Below, piece by piece: positions 1-5,993 of a stretch of DNA of 7,467 nt. A program made the translations under genes and the position numbers. How positions within the stretch are numbered: position 1 is the first letter of the stretch; every line of letters begins with the position of its first letter. The notes beneath the pieces were generated by a model, which was given only the letters and a program-made list of their open reading frames with translations, did not search any database and was not told where the DNA came from. Source of the stretch: Deltaproteobacteria bacterium (GTDB taxonomy: Bacteria > Desulfobacterota > Desulfobacteria > Desulfobacterales > Desulfatirhabdiaceae); assembly GCA_026388755.1 (NCBI GenBank), contig JAPLJE010000249.1, forward strand, positions 1 to 7,467, written 5' to 3'.

Positions 1-938
1 ACGACCGGGCGGTGCTTGAGAAGCAGGGTAAATTTGTCCGAGGGAACCTTCTGCAAAAGAGCCTTTTCCGGGGTCGGCCGGGAATGGGTGACTCTCTCGA
101 TCGTCGGGTCGTCAACCCCAACGACATTTATCAATCCACCCGTGGTTGACCCTTCATTACGAAGCACCTTAAACCCCGCCCGTTCGGTAAAATCGACGGC
201 CTGATCCAGTCCTGCATATACCTCGTGATTTCCCGTCACGGCAAACTTGCCGAATCTCGGCCGGACATCCTGCAGGAGTTCAGCCAGCCCTGTCATCCGG
301 TTGATCTGCCCATCCACCAGGTCCCCGGTGGAAACAAGAAGATCAGGTGCGGCTCCATTGATCTTGGCAATGATCCGCTTCAGATGCTCCTTCCTGACGA
401 TCAGCCCCAGGTGCACGTCGGAAATCTGGACGATGGTCAGCTTTCCGACTGAACTCGGAACTTTTGGAGTGTTGATGACGACCCGTTCGGTCCTTATGTC
501 ACGGGCTTCGAAATAACCATATAGTGCCGTTGACACTCCCCATGCAAGAGACAGGATTAAAGCGGTGCGGTTCGCCAGGAAGAGTGCTGAAAAATCCCGG
601 CGGGAGATGATTTCGGCGCCATGAAGAATTCCATGGTAAATATCTATGGTCAGTGAGGCAGAAAAGAAGAGAAAGAAGAATCCCATCCAGAGGTAGCCGG
701 TATAGGCCGCAAAGCGCGCAAAAGCTTCCATGCCCTGATTTTCCATTACTCTGACCAGCACGGGCGTCAAAACCATTAAGATCAGAAAGAGCGCCAGTAA
801 GAGGGAAGAGAGAAAGCCCGGAGAAAGTGCCGTTTTCACTTTCAGGAAAAAATAGAGATGGGTACTGCCATAAATAAGGAAAAAGGTCAGGAGAAACAGG
901 CTCATCATTACTCCACGATAGGTTTCAGCCGATTTCAT
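1..938 (-). CDS. Membrane-anchored calcineurin-like metallophosphoesterase, C-terminus cut by the window edge
   Basis: The minus-strand frame opens with an ATG at 938-936 and stays open to position 1, giving 312 whole codons with no stop, so the C-terminus is missing. The N-terminal part has about four hydrophobic helices (residues ~11-33, 41-63, 77-99, 123-142), which suggests an inner-membrane anchor. From ~165 on there is a calcineurin-like phosphoesterase domain. Visible metal-site motifs are SDVHLG (D174, H176), STGDLVD (D206), GNHE (N237, H238) and KHRP (H309). The last GxH-type histidine motif would lie beyond the edge. Family knowledge: such enzymes use two metal ions to hydrolyse phosphomonoesters or diesters; the substrate cannot be read from sequence. 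The start is uncertain. The ATG at 938 has only a weak upstream Shine-Dalgarno, whereas GGAG lies 5 nt before the ATG of codon 12 (905). The gene begins 27 bp after the M28 peptidase stop, so co-transcription is likely. Fold and motifs are secure; substrate unknown. Confidence 0.9.
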   Translation of the reverse strand, partial: MKSAETYRGVMMSLFLLTFFLIYGSTHLYFFLKVKTALSPGFLSSLLLALFLILMVLTPVLVRVMENQGMEAFARFAAYTGYLWMGFFFLFFSASLTIDIYHGILHGAEIISRRDFSALFLANRTALILSLAWGVSTALYGYFEARDIRTERVVINTPKVPSSVGKLTIVQISDVHLGLIVRKEHLKRIIAKINGAAPDLLVSTGDLVDGQINRMTGLAELLQDVRPRFGKFAVTGNHEVYAGLDQAVDFTERAGFKVLRNEGSTTGGLINVVGVDDPTIERVTHSRPTPEKALLQKVPSDKFTLLLKHRPV

Positions 939-965
939 ATGGCTCTACAATAAACAGAGCATACA

Positions 966-2816
966 TTACAATTCTTGGCTTGACATCACATTCAGAGGGT
1001 ATGGACCCGATGCGCTGGTTGAGCCCGCCAGGTGGGCCACCGTGGCAAGCGTGGCCTTCACCTGGGCGGTGCAGTAAGGCATATTCAGTGTTTTCAGCCT
1101 GTCATCTACAGTGTGCATATTGTCCTTGTTAAAGTTGCTGTAGTCATCCTCGATAACCCAGACGGCGGGAATCGTTTTGTCCAGAAAGACCGTTTTGTCC
1201 CAGAAGGATGATTGGTCGCCATTTACATCGCTGTCCTGCTTGATCACGACATTCAGGCTGCTGTCCAGCCCGTACAGCGTCACGACGTCCTTGTAGAGGT
1301 TGGCAATGATCATGTCCTTCAGATTGCCCAGATCATCGATATGCCGCGTTTTGACATGCTGTGTCGGAGGGGTCAGTCCGCTGGTGCTGTATGCGATCAT
1401 ATCGAGATTCAAGACCGCAACAATGTTCTGCCCCTTGACTTCTTTCACATAAGCCATGCTGCCGCGGGTTCCCTGCTCCTCTCCGGTGGTGAAGATGAAT
1501 CTTATGGTACTTTGAAACGAATAATTGCTCATGATTTCGGCTGCGGCCAGGAGCGCCGCGCAGCCGCTGGCGTTATCGTCGGCGCCGGGTGCGGCTTTTC
1601 CTCCTTCGTAAGATTCATCAAACTTGTTGATGCTGTCCAGATGGGCGATCATGATGATGATCTCGCTGGATTTTTCCTTCCCTTTCAACTCTCCGATGAT
1701 ATTGCTCCCTTTATGGATGATATTGCTCTCTTTACGCTCCTTTCCAGTCCAGTCATGGGTCGAGACAGTCATCCCCTTCATTCCCTTGAGCTTGTCAAGG
1801 ATGTACTGAGTAGCTTTTTGAATCGGCGTCCCCGAGTCGGTATGGCGGTTTTTAATGGTATAAGGTTCGCCTTCGACCGTTACCTGAGATTCTCCACTCA
1901 ATTGCGATATATATGTATTGACTGCTTCCTGTTTGACCTTGCCGATCATTTCGCTGACGCTCGGAAGCTTGGCAGGCGTGGCTTCCATCTGCGCCGCATC
2001 GACACCTGTTGATACCCGGGTGATCGGCTCATCGCTCATCAGCTTAAGATCAAAGCCGATGTCAGCGAGTATTTCGTCCACTGTGCCGATATCCCGCACG
2101 ATGATCCAGTGGCCGTCATCGTAGAGTACATTGACCACCTTTGCCGCCTCCCCGTAGTCATCGGGGTTTCCCGACGATGCGAGCAGATAGTCCGTATCAG
2201 GAGGGCACTCGTCAATTACCCGGTAGGTGACTCCGGCGGCGTTCAGTTGGGTCCGGGTTGCGATGACCAGGGCGTAGTAAACCCCGGATCCATCCACCAG
2301 CCCCGCATGTACCGGCAAATTCAGGTACTGAAGCTTTCCCGGAACCTCGACCCGCGCCAGAACCAGTGGATCTGGCGCGACGTGTACCTGAACAAAATCG
2401 TAATAATACGGTGAATCAACAATGGCATTGGGGTTCATATAAACAAGGAAGTAAAATGCGTAGTCTCCAGCAGATAGGGAAGCGGAATAGATCTCCACAG
2501 GGGATACACTGAACAACGGGTATTGAGTCAACAAATTGATTCCCGGAGTCCATCCATTTGAATTGAGAGAATACCAGCCGACAGGCGAGCTGCAAGCAAG
2601 CCACCAATCAGCGAGTTTTCCGCTTTCGTTGCCAGGCTCAAGGCTGGCTGTTATGGAAACAGGCGTTCCGGACAAGACTGTAATCGGGCCATCCTGTCCA
2701 TTGGCTTTTATGTCGGGAGTTGGTAAGGAAGGTGTTGCTTCTGCGGCGAACGCATCAACTGAAAAAAACAGTACGGTAACGCAAAAGTATAATCTCATCA
2801 GCTTTTTTATTTTCAC
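966..2816 (-). CDS. Secreted zinc-dependent aminopeptidase, family M28, with N-terminal beta-rich domain
   Basis: A 616-residue exported protein. It starts with GTG at 2816, supported by AAGGA seven bases upstream. Residues 1-25 form a signal peptide (basic MKIKK, hydrophobic core, likely cleavage after AFA). Residues ~35-148 form a beta-rich region with ADWW and GWYSL motifs, resembling accessory domains I associate with exported deltaproteobacterial proteins. Residues ~150-280 look like a propeptide or linker domain. The M28 catalytic domain covers ~320-600. By comparison with Aeromonas aminopeptidase the visible metal ligands and catalytic residues are H392 (AHLDS), bridging D413 (PGADDNASG), general base E446 and ligand E447 (TGEEQG), D472 (LNLDM) and H568 (MHTVDD). 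All are present, so activity is expected. It probably removes N-terminal residues from peptides in the periplasm or outside the cell. One oddity is GDQSSFW (533-539), where many relatives have a histidine in SDHxxF. The metallophosphoesterase gene follows 27 bp downstream. Family assignment is firm; exact specificity is unknown. Confidence 0.93.
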   Translation of the reverse strand: MKIKKLMRLYFCVTVLFFSVDAFAAEATPSLPTPDIKANGQDGPITVLSGTPVSITASLEPGNESGKLADWWLACSSPVGWYSLNSNGWTPGINLLTQYPLFSVSPVEIYSASLSAGDYAFYFLVYMNPNAIVDSPYYYDFVQVHVAPDPLVLARVEVPGKLQYLNLPVHAGLVDGSGVYYALVIATRTQLNAAGVTYRVIDECPPDTDYLLASSGNPDDYGEAAKVVNVLYDDGHWIIVRDIGTVDEILADIGFDLKLMSDEPITRVSTGVDAAQMEATPAKLPSVSEMIGKVKQEAVNTYISQLSGESQVTVEGEPYTIKNRHTDSGTPIQKATQYILDKLKGMKGMTVSTHDWTGKERKESNIIHKGSNIIGELKGKEKSSEIIIMIAHLDSINKFDESYEGGKAAPGADDNASGCAALLAAAEIMSNYSFQSTIRFIFTTGEEQGTRGSMAYVKEVKGQNIVAVLNLDMIAYSTSGLTPPTQHVKTRHIDDLGNLKDMIIANLYKDVVTLYGLDSSLNVVIKQDSDVNGDQSSFWDKTVFLDKTIPAVWVIEDDYSNFNKDNMHTVDDRLKTLNMPYCTAQVKATLATVAHLAGSTSASGPYPLNVMSSQEL

Positions 2817-2828
2817 GACTGTTTCCTT
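2817..2828 (-). promoter_or_regulatory. Ribosome binding site deciding the GTG start of the M28 peptidase
   Basis: On the minus strand AAGGA (2828-2824) lies seven bases before the GTG at 2816. The next in-frame start, an ATG at codon 7, is too far from it and would shorten the basic part of the signal peptide, so the GTG start is preferred. Confidence 0.6.
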
Positions 2829-2858
2829 TTTAATTCAGATACTGTGAAGTCGGCAGGA

Positions 2859-2891
2859 GAGCGTGGTGCGCGAAATCCACACGCTGCGTTC
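2859..2891 (+). ncRNA. Possible group II intron domain V remnant (hairpin)
   Basis: This 33-base stretch begins GAGC and ends GTTC, as domain V of bacterial group II introns does, and it is preceded by GA, giving the common GAGAGC context. Folded, it gives a lower helix of eight pairs (including wobbles), a two-base CG bulge on the 3' side, an upper helix and a GAAA loop. That is the domain V layout: the AGC triad opposite GUU and the dinucleotide bulge. The upper helix is imperfect, with two mismatches and one base fewer than usual, so it would be a decayed copy. No intron-encoded protein, no convincing domain VI and no domain I are seen in the correct order around it; on this strand the rest of an intron would lie where the intact M28 gene is. 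It could therefore be a chance hairpin or another structured RNA. Confidence 0.3.
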
Positions 2892-2930
2892 GACGTCGTG
2901 ACTGGAGTTGGGAACGTGGCTTGGTAGAGA

Positions 2931-2966
2931 TGTTGTAACACTCGCAAGTGAAAGAGCGAGACAACA
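2931..2966. repeat. Nested inverted repeat (possible structured RNA) between the two exported-protein genes
   Basis: TGTTGT (2931-2936) can pair with ACAACA (2961-2966). Inside it CTCGC (2941-2945) pairs with GCGAG (2956-2960), leaving a four-base bulge and a ten-base loop. There is no T-run after it on either strand, so it is not a standard intrinsic terminator. It lies 40 bases from the domain V-like hairpin and may belong to the same relic. If transcribed with the minus-strand genes it would sit in the leader of the M28 peptidase mRNA. The rest of 2817-3027 has no open reading frame that I can support. Confidence 0.35.
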
Positions 2967-3027
2967 GGGAACAACAAACTTCAACCTAACCCGGTGCGCC
3001 AGTTTTCGGCTCCCGTAATGCTCCTGC

Positions 3028-3918
3028 TTACCGTTTCCTGGTTACGAGTTCCTGCGACTCCGCGCAGGCTGTACTGGAGTTTCTTTCAAACAAATTCAAT
3101 ACTGTCGAAACATTTTCATCTCTTGTTATTTCGTTCGTTTTCAATGTCTTGAGCCAATTTTCCTCAAGTTTTTGTATACCTATTCCGAACACATCCTGCC
3201 ATGGCCGGTCCTTCTGAAGGGAAAGCCGGTGAAACTGCTTTATCTTGTTGATCCCGTAGGTCAGAAACAGGTAGTTGCCGAAGGACCCTGTTTCGGCATA
3301 AGCCTTGTGTTGTTTGGCTTTATCATGAATCGAAAGCTTGCCGCCCCCGGCGTCCTTCATACCCCATGACTCATGGTCCGGTCCCAATTCATTGATGGGA
3401 ATGTAAGATTTCATTTTCAAGAGAGCCAATACCCAGTCGTCACTGCTAAATCCACACATAGGGAATGTTAATGGATTGCCGACTTGCGCCTCTGAAAGAA
3501 TACCCATCATGTTGCGAATCAACTTATCCTTTTGGGGAAATACTGCGCTTGTAAGCTTGTGCGCCATCATTTGCGGCAATCCTTCAGAGCTGAAGACCCG
3601 AACGATGCGTATACGTTCCCCATCCTTTTTGTCCCAGTAAAAGACACTAGAATAGACATCCCTGCGGGGGACATCGAAAACAACCCGTATCTTTCCAAAT
3701 CGGTCTATTCCGGAATCGGCAGACCAGAATGCAAGAATGCGCTCCAATATTGCTTGCGCTTGATCAGCCGAGCTCTTCAGTTGATCTTTCGATAATTTGC
3801 CGGTGGCATCGCTTACGATGAGGTGCTGGGTTTCAATAATAGCGCTCGATGCATGTGATAATCCAGCTATCAATAGCCCAGCTGCAAGGATTGATACCAC
3901 AATATCTCTTCTGATCAT
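3028..3918 (-). CDS. Exported peptidase MA-like (gluzincin-fold) protein with destroyed HExxH, probably inactive
   Basis: A 296-residue protein starting with ATG at 3918. The start is fixed by AAGGAGG eight bases upstream and by an immediate signal peptide (residues 1-26, MIRR, hydrophobic core, cleavage near ASSA). The frame is open further upstream to a GTG at 4026, but that longer form would have no good ribosome site and would put the Shine-Dalgarno inside the gene. The body resembles the peptidase MA-like branch of M1-related gluzincins. In order it has a beta-rich N-terminal part, the helix where HELTH would be expected (here HKLTS, residues 120-124), a downstream SEA (E143) where the third zinc ligand usually lies, a GSFGNYLFLTYG helix (211-222) and a GIGIQKLEENW helix (245-255). 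The catalytic glutamate is lysine and the second zinc histidine is serine, so hydrolysis is not expected. A binding or scaffold role in the envelope is inference. The M28 peptidase gene follows 211 bp downstream on the same strand. The family call rests on motif order and is moderately sure. Confidence 0.72.
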   Translation of the reverse strand: MIRRDIVVSILAAGLLIAGLSHASSAIIETQHLIVSDATGKLSKDQLKSSADQAQAILERILAFWSADSGIDRFGKIRVVFDVPRRDVYSSVFYWDKKDGERIRIVRVFSSEGLPQMMAHKLTSAVFPQKDKLIRNMMGILSEAQVGNPLTFPMCGFSSDDWVLALLKMKSYIPINELGPDHESWGMKDAGGGKLSIHDKAKQHKAYAETGSFGNYLFLTYGINKIKQFHRLSLQKDRPWQDVFGIGIQKLEENWLKTLKTNEITRDENVSTVLNLFERNSSTACAESQELVTRKR

Positions 3919-3933
3919 TGCTTTTTCCTCCTT
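3919..3933 (-). promoter_or_regulatory. Strong ribosome binding site fixing the start of the MA-like gene
   Basis: AAGGAGG at 3933-3927 on the minus strand, eight bases before the ATG at 3918. It supports the 296-residue product over the 332-residue frame beginning with GTG at 4026. Confidence 0.8.
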
Positions 3934-4306
3934 TTGAATAGAATTATGGTAAAGGATAAAATGTGAATAAATGAAAGTAGCAAGACAAAATGAAATGATC
4001 AAGCGGATTATCTGCATGGACAGCACGGTATTATCAATAACTATATCAATAAAAACGATTTCTTCAAGGCCTCCTGTGGTTTCTTTGCCAGTCCGCTATT
4101 CAAGTGGAGGCTTCGGTAGCCTGGGTCGGGAGATTGGCACGCAAATGTCCTTGACAGCATCCAGAACAGGTGCTATCCAAAAAACCTCAAAAAGTGATTT
4201 CTATCTTCTCACCTCCCCGGTTGTTTAACGGTCTTGTCGTATAAAACAGCCTGCCTCATATAACCAGCCATGTTCCATGGGTATATATTAAATCGATAGA
4301 GAATTC

Positions 4307-4318
4307 AGGAGGGCGATC
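4307..4318 (+). promoter_or_regulatory. Ribosome binding site of glpD
   Basis: AGGAGG at 4307-4312, six bases before the ATG at 4319. This near-perfect Shine-Dalgarno supports the annotated start. Confidence 0.8.
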
Positions 4319-5893
4319 ATGATTCGTAGCGAGATGCTGGCAAGACTTGATAAAAAATCGAAGATCTGGGATGTGGTGGTGATCGGTGGAGGCGCGACCG
4401 GACTTGGCACTGCCGTTGAATCCGCATCCAGGGGATACAGCACCCTTCTTCTCGAACAGGGGGATTTTTCGCAGGGGACCTCAAGCCGCAGTACAAAACT
4501 GATCCACGGCGGCATCCGTTACCTTCAGCAGGGAAACATCTCCCTGGTGCTCGAAGCCCTTCATGAACGAGGGCTTCTATTACAGAACGCCCCCCATCTG
4601 GTTCATCATCAGTCGTTTATGGTTCCCAATTACAGTTGGTGGGAAGGCCCTTTTTACGGGGTGGGCCTGAAGGTCTACGATGCGCTGGCCGGAAAACTGG
4701 GCCTGGAAAAATCCACTGTTCTTACAAGGGAAATGGTTCTTGAAAAAATGCCAACCCTGGAGCCCCGTGATCTGAAAGGCGGTGTCATTTATTACGATGG
4801 CCAGTTCGACGATGCCAGACTGGCCGTGACCCTGGCCCAGACCGCTGAAGATCTGGGCGCCTGCGTGCTCAATTATGTCCAGGTGGTTTCACTTGTAAAA
4901 TCAAGCGGTCTTGTCAGCGGTGTGGTTGCGGTCGACAACTTGACGGGCGCGGAATATGAAGTGATGGCCCGGACAGTGGTGAACGCCACCGGTATTTTTG
5001 TGGATTCCATTTTAAAAATGGATGTGAAGGAGCACGAAGATATTATCGCACCCAGCCAGGGTGTTCACATTGTTCTTGATAAATTCTTCCTGCCCGGCGA
5101 TACGGCTGTTCTGGTTCCCCATACCGAAGACGGCCGGGTTCTTTTCGCAGTTCCCTGGCATGGCCGGGTCATTGTCGGCACTACGGATACACCGATAGAT
5201 AAACCCAGCCTTGAACCCATTCCCTTCAAGGAAGAACTGTCCTTTCTTCTGGATCATGCGGCGAAATACCTGACCAAAGATCCGGTGGCCAGTGATGTTC
5301 TTTCCGCATTTGCCGGCATAAGGCCTCTTATCAACACCGGAAACAGTAAAAACACAGCCAATCTGGTGCGGGATCATCATCTGAACGTGTCGCCGTCCGG
5401 GCTCATCACCATTGCCGGCGGAAAATGGACCACATACCGTAAAATGGGTGAGGATACCATTGATGCCGCGATTCCCATCGGAGCCCTTGATCCCCGAAAA
5501 TCGCGGACACGAAATCTCAGCCTCAACGGCTGGTCCATGGACGATGAAGGGAACGCCCCTTATGCGTTATACGGGAATAACGCCAGATACATCAAACGGC
5601 TTGTGGAAATAGATCCTTCGCTGGATAAACCCATCCACGACCGTCTGCCCTACCGTTTTTCAGAAGTGATATGGGCTGTAAGAAGCGAGATGGCGTTTTT
5701 CCTGGATGATGTGCTGTCCAGAAGAACCCGTGCGCTGATCCTTGATGCCCGGGCAAGCATGGAAGCCGCGCCCGAAGTGGCCCGTGTGATGGCCAAGGAA
5801 CTTGGAAAAGACGAGGCCTGGCAGAAGGATCAGGTGGGACGCTACCTGAAACGCGCCGAGTCCTACCTGGTGACATCACCGGAAAAGTCATGA
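4319..5893 (+). CDS. glpD: FAD-dependent glycerol-3-phosphate dehydrogenase
   Basis: This 524-residue enzyme oxidises sn-glycerol 3-phosphate to dihydroxyacetone phosphate and passes the electrons through FAD to membrane quinones, linking glycerol and phospholipid breakdown to respiration. The N-terminal Rossmann motif is VIGGGATGLG (21-30), followed by LLLEQGDFSQGTSSRSTKLI and HGGIRYL (63-69), hallmarks of GlpD. Further matches are SQGVHIVLD (246-254), GTTDTP (287-292), FAGIRPL (331-337; its arginine lies in the substrate/FAD region of the family) and GGKWTTYRKM (367-376). The C-terminal helical domain (~400-520) contains VRSEMAFFLDDVLSRRTR. The length fits respiratory GlpD (about 500-555 residues). 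There is only one cysteine (C182), so the iron-sulfur C-terminal extension typical of anaerobic GlpA is absent. The protein should be a peripheral inner-membrane enzyme. No glpF, glpK or glpR lies nearby, so it appears monocistronic. A regulator gene converges on it from the right, 100 bp away. Confidence 0.96.
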   Translation: MIRSEMLARLDKKSKIWDVVVIGGGATGLGTAVESASRGYSTLLLEQGDFSQGTSSRSTKLIHGGIRYLQQGNISLVLEALHERGLLLQNAPHLVHHQSFMVPNYSWWEGPFYGVGLKVYDALAGKLGLEKSTVLTREMVLEKMPTLEPRDLKGGVIYYDGQFDDARLAVTLAQTAEDLGACVLNYVQVVSLVKSSGLVSGVVAVDNLTGAEYEVMARTVVNATGIFVDSILKMDVKEHEDIIAPSQGVHIVLDKFFLPGDTAVLVPHTEDGRVLFAVPWHGRVIVGTTDTPIDKPSLEPIPFKEELSFLLDHAAKYLTKDPVASDVLSAFAGIRPLINTGNSKNTANLVRDHHLNVSPSGLITIAGGKWTTYRKMGEDTIDAAIPIGALDPRKSRTRNLSLNGWSMDDEGNAPYALYGNNARYIKRLVEIDPSLDKPIHDRLPYRFSEVIWAVRSEMAFFLDDVLSRRTRALILDARASMEAAPEVARVMAKELGKDEAWQKDQVGRYLKRAESYLVTSPEKS

Positions 5894-5993
5894 AAAAAAG
5901 AAAAATCTGAGGGCTTTATCTGCGCTTATCCTATTGATTTATAAAGAAAAATTATATAACAAAAAAGATGGGAAAAGCAGTAAAACCGGATAA
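5894..5993. other. Convergent intergenic spacer, AT-rich, no terminator seen
   Basis: This 100-bp gap lies between the ends of two converging genes. It is A-rich on the plus strand, especially 5930-5975. I find no GC-rich stem followed by a T-run on either strand; only a weak AT hairpin (TATAA/TTATA near 5941-5957) is present. Termination may be Rho-dependent, or the transcripts may overlap. Confidence 0.4.

Larger units (their letters stand above)
3919..4318. other. 400-bp divergent intergenic region between the MA-like gene and glpD
   Basis: This stretch must contain the promoters for both flanking transcripts. On the minus side a CATAAT (3948-3943) with TTTATT 17 bases upstream is a weak promoter candidate. 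On the plus side TATATT and TATAAC boxes near 4257-4290 have no good -35 partner. Other items are two copies of TATCAATAA twelve bases apart (4032-4040 and 4044-4052) and a small hairpin AGGCT-TCGGT-AGCCT (4108-4122). The plus strand is open from 3971 to 4228 (85 codons) and the minus strand from 4200 to 4099 (34 codons); neither product resembles a family I know, and neither has a good ribosome site, so I do not call them as genes. No terminator is visible. Confidence 0.5.

Noticed and set aside
16..516. Short plus-strand open frames at the left end
   Set aside because: They are antisense to the metallophosphoesterase, which is open across the whole region on the minus strand and carries all expected motifs up to the edge.
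1212..2012. Plus-strand open frame of 266 codons
   Set aside because: It lies antisense inside the M28 peptidase, whose catalytic motifs are unmistakable; the product has no recognisable domain and no ribosome site.
2984..2990. Integron attC-like core (ACCTAAC)
   Set aside because: A single seven-base match without the partner core site, cassette gene or integrase.
3919..4026. N-terminal extension of the MA-like gene to a GTG at 4026
   Set aside because: The AAGGAGG eight bases before the ATG at 3918 and the signal peptide starting there show that 3918 is the real start.
4108..4122. AGGCT-TCGGT-AGCCT hairpin as a terminator or riboswitch element
   Set aside because: Only five base pairs, no T-run, and no match to riboswitch cores I know, including the cyclic-di-GMP, TPP and glycine types.
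5012..5380. Minus-strand open frame of 122 codons inside glpD
   Set aside because: Shadow of the glpD coding frame; no motif or start signal of its own.
4319..5893. GlpA (anaerobic glycerol-3-phosphate dehydrogenase subunit) as the identity of this gene
   Set aside because: The protein has one cysteine and no iron-sulfur C-terminal domain, and no glpB or glpC follows.
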